Source: an uncultured Eubacterium sp. (GTDB lineage Bacteria > Bacillota_A > Clostridia > Lachnospirales > Lachnospiraceae). Taken from it: a stretch of DNA of 16,570 nucleotides. Location: contig CAOKJJ010000107.1 in assembly GCA_948468465.1 (NCBI GenBank), positions 1 to 16,570 of the forward strand, given 5' to 3'. The notes beneath the pieces were generated by a model. That model was not told where the DNA came from, ran no database searches, and saw only the letters and a program-made list of their open reading frames with translations. Every line of letters begins with the position of its first letter. Position 1 is the first letter of the stretch. Of the stretch, positions 8,307 to 15,003 are shown in pieces. The position numbers were made by a program, and so were the translations under genes.

Positions 8307-9548
8307 ATGAAAAAAAATATTTTAGTTGTAGATGACTCTGCACTCATGAGAAGGGCCATATGTGATATAATTAATTCAGGCAATGAGTATGAAGCGACAG
8401 ATACGTGCAGAGACGGTATGGAAGCTTATGATAAGATTAAGAATAACAGCTATGATGCCGTTCTTTTGGATATTAACATGCCAAAGATGAATGGGCTGGA
8501 GCTTCTGCAAAAACTGCAAAAAGAGAATATTCGTGCCACAGTAGTTGTTGTCAGTTCTCTTGCGAAGGAAGATGCAAAGATCACCATTCAGGCGATGGAG
8601 TATGGCGCGGTTGATTTTATTACAAAGCCGGAAAATATTATTGAAGCAAAAGGAATGCAGTTTCGGGAGGATTTAACACGTCTTTTGAATTCTGTATTGC
8701 CGCAGATGAAGGCAAAGCCGCAGGCAGCCGCAAAGACCGTTGCGGCGCAAAAGCAGCCGGTAACGGCCTCAGCCGCTGCAGCCGCGGCATCTTCCGCAGT
8801 AGCGACGGCATCTGCGGCAAGAGCGTCGTTATCAGCCGCGGCACGTACGGCCTCAGCCGGGAACAAAGCAGGATCAGCCGGCAGTGCGGCAGCACCTAAA
8901 ACTGCTCCGTCCGCGAATGCGGCAGCGTCTGGCAGAACGGTTCCGCGTAAAACCGCTCCAGCCGGCGGGCAAAAGCTGATCGCGCTTGCCTGCTCTACGG
9001 GCGGACCGAAATCACTGCAAAGCGTAATTCCGTATCTGGACAAAAATATGGATGCTCCAATGGTGCTTGTGCAGCATATGCCAATGGGTTTTACAAAGTC
9101 TATGGCAGAGCGCCTGAATGAATTAAGCAAAGTACATGTGAAAGAAGCAGAAGAGAATGATATCCTGAAAAAAGGATGGGTTTATGTAGCCCCGGGCGGT
9201 GCACATTTGGAAGTCGTAGCGGCTAAGGACGGCACACACAAGATTCATTTGTCTGATGCTCCGGCAATCGGCGGACTGCGTCCGTGTGCAAATGTGATGT
9301 ATAAGTCGTTAAAAAGGTCAAAATACGATGAGATTGTCTGTGTTGTACTAACTGGCATGGGTGCGGACGGTACGGAGGGGATTGTGGACTTAAACCGGTC
9401 GAAGCCGATTTATGTCATAGCCCAGGATGAGCCTACCTGCGTCGTATACGGCATGCCGAAAGCGATTGCAGAGGCAGGGCTTACCGATGAGGTAGTGCCG
9501 CTTACGAATATTCCCAAAAGAATAATTAATCAAGTGGGGGTAAAATAA
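8307..9548 (+). CDS. cheB: Chemotaxis methylesterase/receptor deamidase CheB
   Basis: CheB removes methyl groups from chemoreceptors and is activated by CheA phosphorylation, giving adaptation. The 413-residue protein has a receiver domain (1-120; acidic pair Asp9/Asp10, phosphoacceptor Asp55, Ser83/84, Lys107). A very Ala/Ser-rich linker follows (about 137-215), then the methylesterase domain (about 222-413). The catalytic triad is visible: Ser230 in CSTGGP, His257 in VQHMP, and Asp354 in GMGADG. The linker is longer and more repetitive than in textbook CheB. The ribosome-binding site is a weak purine stretch (AAAGAGAAAGAAG), and the gap from flhG is 46 bases. No CheR gene is seen next to it. 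Confidence 0.97.
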   Translation: MKKNILVVDDSALMRRAICDIINSGNEYEATDTCRDGMEAYDKIKNNSYDAVLLDINMPKMNGLELLQKLQKENIRATVVVVSSLAKEDAKITIQAMEYGAVDFITKPENIIEAKGMQFREDLTRLLNSVLPQMKAKPQAAAKTVAAQKQPVTASAAAAAASSAVATASAARASLSAAARTASAGNKAGSAGSAAAPKTAPSANAAASGRTVPRKTAPAGGQKLIALACSTGGPKSLQSVIPYLDKNMDAPMVLVQHMPMGFTKSMAERLNELSKVHVKEAEENDILKKGWVYVAPGGAHLEVVAAKDGTHKIHLSDAPAIGGLRPCANVMYKSLKRSKYDEIVCVVLTGMGADGTEGIVDLNRSKPIYVIAQDEPTCVVYGMPKAIAEAGLTDEVVPLTNIPKRIINQVGVK

Positions 9549-9549
9549 G

Positions 9550-11670
9550 ATGGATGTAAGTCAGTATCTGGAAATTTTTATTGATGAGACAGCAGAGCAT
9601 ATCCAGAGTTTGAGTGATAATATTATGGCATTGGAAAATGAACCGGAAGACCATGACGTAATCAACGAGATTTTCCGTGCCGCGCACTCATTAAAGGGCA
9701 TGGCCGGCACGATGGGATTTAAACGGATGCAGCACTTAACGCATGATATGGAAAACGTATTTCAGGAAGTGCGCAATGATAAGATCAAGGTAAACGGCGA
9801 TATTATTGATATATTATTTCAGTGTCTGGATGCGATTGAAGGTTATTTGAATATTATCAAAGAAACTTCCGATGAGGGGACGAACGATAATGAAGGGATT
9901 ATTGCCGCGTTAAACGGCATTTTAAATGGAGATGCGACTCCTGCGCCGGCTGTTTCCAAAGAGGAGGGCAAAGCAGAAGCCAAGGCCGGTGCAGCGGGTG
10001 GAGACAGTTCTAAAAAATATTTTTCGATGCATCTTTCCGAAAGCGATCATGAAACATTAAAAAGCGCGGAAGAGAGCGGAAAAGTACTTTTTGGCTTTAC
10101 GGTATATGTGCAGAAAGAGTGCCTGTTAAAAGCGGCAAGAGCGTTTCTTGTATTTAAGGCAGTAGAAGAGTTTGGGGAGATTCTCGTATATTCTCCAAGC
10201 GCGCAGGATATTGAAGATGAAAAGTTTGATCTGGATTTCAGCTTTCTTGTATCTGCCGATGAAGAGGGAGTGGATAAATTTCTTACAGCGGCAAAGGCGG
10301 TTTCTGAAATTGACGATGTGATCGGAGAGCAGATCAAGTATGAAATGCTTTTGGAAGGATCACAGAATACAAAAGAGCACGAAGAAGAAAAGCCTGCCGC
10401 AGAGCAGACTGCGCCAGTGGCTGTATCCGCAGCGGATGTTTCCGCGAAAGATGAGCCGCCAAAGGCAAATAATACTGCAGCCAAAGGCAAGCCTGTAAAT
10501 AAGCCGGTTGCGAACCGTACCGTACGTGTGGATATTGAAAAGCTGGATGCGCTTATGAATCAGGTCAGCGAGCTGATCATTGCGAAAAACAGCCTGGTAT
10601 CCATCAGCTCCAGCGATTCCGGAGATGGGACGCAAAGCCAGTCTTTCCGTGAACAAATCGAATATCTGGAACGTATTACAACGAGCCTGCATGAATCTGT
10701 TATGAAGGCCAGAATGGTTCCGATTGAGAGTGTAGTTGCAAAATTCCCGCGTATGATTCGTGATTTATCGCGTAAACTGAATAAAAAGATGGAACTGTAT
10801 ATGTCTGGTGAGGATACAGAGCTGGACCGTACCGTTGTCGATCAGATCGGAGATCCCCTTCAGCATTTGCTGCGTAATTCAGCGGATCATGGACTGGAAA
10901 GCGCAGAGCTGCGTAAAGAAAGAGGCAAGCCGGAAGTAGGCTCCATTAATTTAAAAGCATATCAGGAAGGCAACAATGTCGTTATCGAAGTAGGGGATGA
11001 CGGGAACGGCATTGATACGGAAAATGTAAAACGCAAAGCGATTGAACGGGGAATTGTCACGCCGGAACAGGCCGAGAATTTAAGCCAGAAGGAAATTATT
11101 GATTTTCTGTTTATGCCAAGCTTTTCCATGGCAAAGAAGATTACAGATGTTTCCGGCAGGGGCGTGGGCCTGGATGTCGTAAAATCCAATATTGAAGCAT
11201 TAGGCGGAGATGTGGAAGTAAAGAGCAAGCTTGGGGAAGGGTCTACGTTTATTGTACGCCTGCCTTTGACACTTGCGATTATTCAGGCGCTGCTTGTAGC
11301 AGTTCACGATGAATTGTTCGCGATCTCACTTGGCTCCATTATTACGATTGAAGATGTCCCTGTTTCTGAAATTAAATATGTACAGGCTGAAGAAGTGATC
11401 AATCTGCGTGGAAATGTCATACCGTTAATCCGGCTGAATCAGATTTTGGATATTGAAGAACCGGAGGTTGCCCCGGAAAGCCTGACAGTTGTCATTGTAA
11501 ACAAAGGAGAAAAACAGGCAGGGCTGGTAGTGGACAATCTGCTCGGACAGCAGGAAATCGTTATCAAATCTTTAGGAAAGTTTATCAGCAACAGTAAAAT
11601 TATCAGCGGGGCGACGATTTTAGGCGACGGCGAGATTGCGCTGATCTTGGATGTTAATACGCTGATGTAA
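9550..11670 (+). CDS. cheA: Chemotaxis histidine kinase CheA
   Basis: CheA phosphorylates CheY and CheB in response to receptor state. The 706-residue protein shows the full domain series. P1 is the Hpt domain (1-125) with phospho-His46 in RAAHSLKGMAG. A P2-like response-regulator-binding region covers about 155-270. A charged linker (about 272-322) precedes the P3 dimerisation helices (about 324-395). P4 is the HATPase domain, with N box LLRNSADHG at 440-448, G1 DDGNGID at 483-489, GRGVGLD at 536-542 and LGEGSTF at 561-567. P5 is the CheW-like domain (about 572-706). GGGGG at 9535-9540 serves as ribosome-binding site, and only one base separates the gene from cheB. All kinase motifs are intact. 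Confidence 0.98.
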   Translation: MDVSQYLEIFIDETAEHIQSLSDNIMALENEPEDHDVINEIFRAAHSLKGMAGTMGFKRMQHLTHDMENVFQEVRNDKIKVNGDIIDILFQCLDAIEGYLNIIKETSDEGTNDNEGIIAALNGILNGDATPAPAVSKEEGKAEAKAGAAGGDSSKKYFSMHLSESDHETLKSAEESGKVLFGFTVYVQKECLLKAARAFLVFKAVEEFGEILVYSPSAQDIEDEKFDLDFSFLVSADEEGVDKFLTAAKAVSEIDDVIGEQIKYEMLLEGSQNTKEHEEEKPAAEQTAPVAVSAADVSAKDEPPKANNTAAKGKPVNKPVANRTVRVDIEKLDALMNQVSELIIAKNSLVSISSSDSGDGTQSQSFREQIEYLERITTSLHESVMKARMVPIESVVAKFPRMIRDLSRKLNKKMELYMSGEDTELDRTVVDQIGDPLQHLLRNSADHGLESAELRKERGKPEVGSINLKAYQEGNNVVIEVGDDGNGIDTENVKRKAIERGIVTPEQAENLSQKEIIDFLFMPSFSMAKKITDVSGRGVGLDVVKSNIEALGGDVEVKSKLGEGSTFIVRLPLTLAIIQALLVAVHDELFAISLGSIITIEDVPVSEIKYVQAEEVINLRGNVIPLIRLNQILDIEEPEVAPESLTVVIVNKGEKQAGLVVDNLLGQQEIVIKSLGKFISNSKIISGATILGDGEIALILDVNTLM

Positions 11671-11684
11671 GGGAGGTGCTGAAA

Positions 11685-12146
11685 TTGGATTATATTGGAA
11701 CAACAGAAGAGGCAAAGAAACAGTACATTGTTGTAAAAATTGGCAGTGAACAGTATGGGATTGACATCAGTTATATTGACAACATTGTAAGAATGCAGAA
11801 AATCACCAGGGTGCCTACCTCACAGTTTTACTTCAAGGGCGTGATCAACTTGCGGGGCGAAGTCATTCCAGTTATGAGCATCCGCAGAAAAATGGGGCTG
11901 GAAGACGACGTATATACCGGCGCGTCCCGTATTATCATACTAAAGTTTGAGCAAAAGGACGCACTTGGAATCGTTGTGGATGAAGTGAAAGAAGTCATTA
12001 ATCTTGGACCGGATGAGATTGATAAGCTTTCACATAGTTCAAGGGAAGCAAAGGAAATGTTTATCAACGGAATCGGCAAAAATGGCGATGAGCTTGTTTC
12101 ATTATTTGACATTAACGCGATTATTGATGAACATGAGACGATATAA
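11685..12146 (+). CDS. cheW: Chemotaxis coupling protein CheW (TTG start)
   Basis: CheW links CheA to chemoreceptors in the signalling array. The 153-residue product is a single CheW domain: QYIVVKIGSEQYGIDISYIDNIV near the start, then TRVPTSQFYFKGVINLRGEVIPVMSI, which holds the conserved receptor-binding region, and DALGIVVDEVKEVI. The start is unusual. The strong GGGAGG at 11671-11676 sits eight bases before the TTG at 11685, while an in-frame GTG at 11676 overlaps that site. TTG is therefore the best start on spacing. The gene follows cheA by 14 bases and is followed by a 231-base gap with strong inverted repeats. Confidence 0.95.
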   Translation: MDYIGTTEEAKKQYIVVKIGSEQYGIDISYIDNIVRMQKITRVPTSQFYFKGVINLRGEVIPVMSIRRKMGLEDDVYTGASRIIILKFEQKDALGIVVDEVKEVINLGPDEIDKLSHSSREAKEMFINGIGKNGDELVSLFDINAIIDEHETI

Positions 12147-12170
12147 GCGTCAAAATAATTTTGAAACAGT

Positions 12171-12308
12171 ATGCTCAGAAGGGATATCTGGGATATGTTT
12201 CGGGAACTGTATGGAAATGATCTGCATGGTCCTATCGGGATGCTTGTAAATATTTCCGTACAGTTCCTTATATATAACCATAAATGTGAAGTAAGGAACT
12301 GTGACTAA
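12171..12308 (+). CDS. Possible 45-residue small ORF between cheW and cheC
   Basis: An ATG at 12171 opens a 45-codon frame ending in TAA at 12306-12308, preceded in frame by a TGA at 12162. The predicted peptide begins MLRRDIWDMFRELYGN, has a hydrophobic part (IGMLVNISVQFLIY) and ends KCEVRNCD. No ribosome-binding site is visible, and the frame overlaps the first hairpin and enters the second. I do not recognise it. It could be a chance frame, a remnant of an inserted gene, or a leader-type peptide. Confidence 0.2.
   Translation: MLRRDIWDMFRELYGNDLHGPIGMLVNISVQFLIYNHKCEVRNCD
12203..12267. repeat. Inverted repeat 1 (16-bp stem) in cheW-cheC gap
   Basis: The left arm GGAACTGTATGGAAAT (12203-12218) pairs with ATTTCCGTACAGTTCC (12252-12267) over 16 positions with one T-G wobble, leaving a 33-base loop. 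No T-tract follows, so it is not a normal intrinsic terminator. The ends share GGAACTGT/ACAGTTCC with the second inverted repeat 27 bases further on. Confidence 0.85.
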
Positions 12309-12349
12309 ATAATTTTGCAGTTTACGAAAGTTATTTAGTCACAGTTCCT
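12294..12349. repeat. Inverted repeat 2 (23-bp stem) in cheW-cheC gap
   Basis: The left arm 12294-12316 (AGGAACTGTGACTAAATAA, then TTTT) pairs with 12327-12349 over 23 positions with one T-G wobble and a 10-base loop. The first 19 pairs are perfect. The structure ends about 17 bases before the cheC ribosome-binding site and lacks a T-tract. Its size and perfect symmetry resemble a MITE or a REP-like element, but no clear target-site duplication is visible. Confidence 0.88.
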
Positions 12350-12377
12350 AAGAATCAATAGATACAGGGAGAAATAT

Positions 12378-12998
12378 ATGGGCAAATTTACATTTGACGA
12401 AATAAACAGTATGTATTTTGACGTGTTGAGAGAGATTGGGAATATCGGAGCAGGAAATGCGACAACTGCAATTGCGACCTTGCTGAACGTAAAACTGAAT
12501 ATGGAAGTGCCGAATGTGAAGCTTATGGCAGTGCAGGACTTAAATACTGCCATCGGTTCGGAAGAAGAGGAAATTGTAGGCATTTACTTAGGCGTGCAAA
12601 ATGATATTGAAGGCAGCCTGATGTTTCTGCTGAAAATGGATGACGCGCATGAACTCGTAAACCATCTGCTGGGAAGGGCTGCAGATTATAAAGAGCCGTT
12701 TGATGAGATGGACAAATCTGCGATGATGGAGATCGGAAATATTATTTCTGGCGCGTATCTGTCTGCGCTTTCCGCGATGACGAATTTGAATATTACACCT
12801 ACGGTTCCTTATATTTCGATTGATATGGCAGGGGCGATTTTAAGTATTCCGGCGATACAATTTGGGCAGTACGGAGATAACGCGCTGCTGATTGAAACTG
12901 CATTTGGAGGGGATACGATGCTGGAAGGGTATTTCATCCTTTTGCCTGAGTTGGATTCTTATGACAAGATCTTAACGTCACTTGGAATCATGCTTTAA
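12378..12998 (+). CDS. cheC: CheY-phosphate phosphatase CheC
   Basis: CheC dephosphorylates CheY-P and binds CheD, giving a feedback loop in adaptation of Gram-positive bacteria. The 206-residue protein has two pseudo-symmetric halves, each with the (D/S)x3Ex2N...P active-site pattern. The first is Asp15, Glu19, Asn22 with Pro45; the second is Ser114, Glu118, Asn121 with Pro144. Both have the exact N-x22-P spacing, so both catalytic sites look intact. AGGGAG at 12366-12371 is six bases before the ATG. Related CheX and FliY share the motif, but FliY is longer with a FliN domain and CheX has one site; the adjacent cheD supports CheC. Confidence 0.96.
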   Translation: MGKFTFDEINSMYFDVLREIGNIGAGNATTAIATLLNVKLNMEVPNVKLMAVQDLNTAIGSEEEEIVGIYLGVQNDIEGSLMFLLKMDDAHELVNHLLGRAADYKEPFDEMDKSAMMEIGNIISGAYLSALSAMTNLNITPTVPYISIDMAGAILSIPAIQFGQYGDNALLIETAFGGDTMLEGYFILLPELDSYDKILTSLGIML

Positions 12999-13030
12999 AT
13001 AAAAGTATATGTAGGGTGGGAGTTTAAAAG

Positions 13031-13516
13031 ATGAGTCAGATGATAAAAGTTGGAATGGCGGACCTTAATATTTGTAAGAGTCCGGATGCAATCACAACAC
13101 TGGGGCTTGGCTCCTGTATTGGGATTGCACTTTATGATCCGGTTACAAAGATCGGAGGTCTGGCGCATATTATGCTGCCGGACAGCACAAAGATACGAAA
13201 TAATTCCAATATTGCCAAATTTGCGGATACAGGCATTGTCGAACTGGTGAACCGTATGGTTCGGGCAGGGGCAAGCAGAACGCGTCTGGTGGCAAAAATA
13301 GCCGGCGGAGCCAAAATGTTTGAAGTAACCGGGACAGATTCTATTGGCAGCATTGGAGATAAAAATGCCCTCGCGTCTAAGAAAAAGCTGAAAGAGTTAG
13401 GAATCAGGCTGATTGCTGAGGATACAGGGCTTAATTATGGGCGGACGGTAGAGCTGCACTGTGATACCGGAGAATACTACATAAAGTCAGTGGGAAAACC
13501 AGTGAAAATTATTTGA
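13031..13516 (+). CDS. cheD: Chemoreceptor glutamine deamidase CheD
   Basis: CheD converts selected receptor glutamines to glutamates and is also held by CheC as a regulatory complex. The 161-residue protein has the family core TTLGLGSCIGIALYD with catalytic Cys29, followed by GGLAHIMLP with catalytic His46, and a conserved Thr at 22 or 23. AKIAGGAKMF and the C-terminal GRTVELHCDTG are also typical. A GGGTGGGAG stretch lies eight bases upstream of the ATG. The gene is directly downstream of cheC, the usual pairing. Confidence 0.97.
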   Translation: MSQMIKVGMADLNICKSPDAITTLGLGSCIGIALYDPVTKIGGLAHIMLPDSTKIRNNSNIAKFADTGIVELVNRMVRAGASRTRLVAKIAGGAKMFEVTGTDSIGSIGDKNALASKKKLKELGIRLIAEDTGLNYGRTVELHCDTGEYYIKSVGKPVKII

Positions 13517-13534
13517 GTATATTGGGGGAGTTTT

Positions 13535-13810
13535 ATGAAGACAAAGCAAATTCCTGCGATTGTTACATTGTTTGCCGCTTTTGTAATGTGCATTATTTCT
13601 TATGTGAATGACTACAGCCTTTCTTTTTTTATCCGGGCAATGTTTTTGGTGCTGGTCGGATTTTTTGTTTTAGGTATGGTGATTAAAATCGTATTGGACA
13701 TGAGTGTGTCACAGTTGGACGAAGAATTTGTAACCGCGGAAGATCTTGGCTTTGCGGACGGTGAGATTATCGAAGACATGGAATTTATCGAAGAAGAACA
13801 GGAAAGCTGA
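13535..13810 (+). CDS. Small two-helix membrane protein of unknown function
   Basis: I do not recognise a named family. The 91-residue product has a short basic N-terminus (MKTKQ) and two hydrophobic helices at about 7-24 and 31-54, separated by a short polar turn (NDYSLS). A strongly acidic cytoplasmic tail follows, with runs of Glu and Asp (DEEFVTAEDLGFADGEIIED). A GGGGGAG ribosome-binding site precedes the ATG by about six bases, and the gene sits 18 bases after cheD and about 60 bases before the sigma factor. Good start signal, tight spacing and a sensible membrane protein make it a real gene. Its place between cheD and fliA suggests a role in motility or secretion, which is inference only. 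Confidence 0.8.
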   Translation: MKTKQIPAIVTLFAAFVMCIISYVNDYSLSFFIRAMFLVLVGFFVLGMVIKIVLDMSVSQLDEEFVTAEDLGFADGEIIEDMEFIEEEQES

Positions 13811-13871
13811 GCAAGAAGGACGAGAACAAGGATAAGAAATATAAGAAAGAACGACTGCCTGGAGGTTAAAC

Positions 13872-14639
13872 ATGAATAAAGTTTCGAAAGAAAAACTTTG
13901 GGAAATGTATCAGATAAAGCAAACGCCAGAATTGCGGGAACAGATTATTCTTGAATATGCACCGCTTGTAAAAGTTGTGGCAGGCAGGCTGAGCATGTAT
14001 CTGGGCTACAATGTGGAATATGACGACCTTGTCAGCTATGGGATATTTGGGCTGATTGACGCAATTGATAAATTTGATATGGATAAAGAAGTAAAATTCG
14101 AAACTTATGCCAGTCTTAGGATCCGGGGAGCAATATTGGACCAGATCCGGAAAATGGACTGGATTCCGCGTACAGTCCGGCAAAAGCAAAAAAAGATCGA
14201 CGAAGCAATTAAACGGGTAGAAATGCAGACAGGGAAAACGGCGTTGGATGAAGAAGTCGCCAGGGAACTGGGCGTATCCAGTGATGAGTTATTGGAGTGG
14301 CAGTCGCAGCTGAAGGTGACAAATGTGGTGTCATTGAATGAATTTATTGAACAGGGTTCAGAGCCTGTGATGGACGCCAGGCACAATTCCCATTTTATCC
14401 AGCCGGAAGAACAGGTGCAGGAGACAGAACTGAAAGAAAAACTGAAAGAAGCAATGGAGCGGCTGACAGAAAAGGAAAAAAAGGTTATTTTATTGTATTA
14501 TTACGAGGATCTTACGTTAAAAGAAATCAGCAAAGTGTTGGAAGTTTCTGAGTCCAGGATTTCACAGCTTCATACGAAGGCGTTGTCTAAAATGCAAAAG
14601 ACAATGGGCGCTTATATGCAGATTCTGGCAAAGAAATAA
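13872..14639 (+). CDS. fliA: Flagellar sigma factor sigma-28 (FliA/SigD/WhiG family)
   Basis: This sigma factor directs RNA polymerase to late flagellar and chemotaxis promoters. The 255-residue protein has region 2 at about 28-98 (YAPLVKVVAGRL, then DDLVSYGIFGLIDAIDKFD, then FETYASLRIRGAILDQIRKMDW). Region 3 is at about 104-180 and includes a MQTGKTALDEEVARELGVS helix-turn-helix. Region 4 is at about 195-243 (LTEKEKKVILLYYYEDLTLKEI, then SESRISQLHTKAL). The phrase RGAILDQIRKMDWIPR is typical of the FliA/SigD group. TGGAGGT ends six bases before the ATG. SigD in the corresponding place in Bacillus subtilis is also followed by a SwrB-type gene. No FlgM anti-sigma gene is in the window. Confidence 0.96.
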   Translation: MNKVSKEKLWEMYQIKQTPELREQIILEYAPLVKVVAGRLSMYLGYNVEYDDLVSYGIFGLIDAIDKFDMDKEVKFETYASLRIRGAILDQIRKMDWIPRTVRQKQKKIDEAIKRVEMQTGKTALDEEVARELGVSSDELLEWQSQLKVTNVVSLNEFIEQGSEPVMDARHNSHFIQPEEQVQETELKEKLKEAMERLTEKEKKVILLYYYEDLTLKEISKVLEVSESRISQLHTKALSKMQKTMGAYMQILAKK

Positions 14640-14654
14640 AGAGAAGGTGAGAGT

Positions 14655-14981
14655 ATGACAGTACGACCGGTTCATTTAAATGGGATGATACAAAACACAC
14701 AGGATGTCAGCGCGATCCGGCATCAGGAAAACCAGAGGCCAGCCGTGGAACAGCAGCACATTCAGATTCGTGAGGAACAAAAAGAACAGAGCAAAGCACA
14801 GGAAGTCAACAAGAAAGATAACGCGGATAAAGAGCAGAAAAAATATGATGCCAAAGAAAAAGGTTCCAACGAGTATATCAACCAGCGGCAGAAAAAGAAG
14901 AAAGAAAAAAAGGAAAATCTGCCGGACGGCAGTGTGAAAATCAAACAGACGATGTCCGGCGGATTTGATATTAAAATATGA
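14655..14981 (+). CDS. Charged, soluble hypothetical protein
   Basis: I do not recognise a named family. The 108-residue product has no hydrophobic segment. The N-terminal 35 residues (MTVRPVHLNGMIQNTQDVS...) look like a conserved short motif region. Residues 40-90 are almost wholly Lys, Glu, Gln, Asp and Asn and are probably disordered or helical. The C-terminus GSVKIKQTMSGGFDIKI looks like a small folded end. AGAAGGTGAGAG precedes the ATG, and the gene starts 15 bases after fliA and ends just before the next gene. The context points to a motility-associated accessory protein; no function can be read from the sequence. Confidence 0.75.
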   Translation: MTVRPVHLNGMIQNTQDVSAIRHQENQRPAVEQQHIQIREEQKEQSKAQEVNKKDNADKEQKKYDAKEKGSNEYINQRQKKKKEKKENLPDGSVKIKQTMSGGFDIKI

Positions 14982-15003
14982 TAAAAATGCAGAGGGTACA
15001 GGA

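Noticed and set aside
8588..9130. Minus-strand Ala-rich open frame over cheB
   Set aside because: It mirrors the GCN-rich linker of CheB; the composition is a by-product of the low-complexity DNA.
12004..12249. 81-codon frame overlapping the cheW 3' end in another frame
   Set aside because: Most of it is an out-of-frame reading of cheW, and it has no ribosome-binding site or recognisable domain.
12153..12317. AAATAATTTTG direct repeat (12153-12163 and 12307-12317) as a target-site duplication
   Set aside because: The second copy lies inside the arm and loop of hairpin 2 rather than at an element boundary, so it does not flank an insertion. It is probably chance in AT-rich DNA.
12294..12349. 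Intrinsic terminator after cheW
   Set aside because: The hairpin is strong but followed by AAGAATCAATAG with no T-tract, and the stem is long and AT-rich at its top. It does not fit a normal rho-independent terminator.
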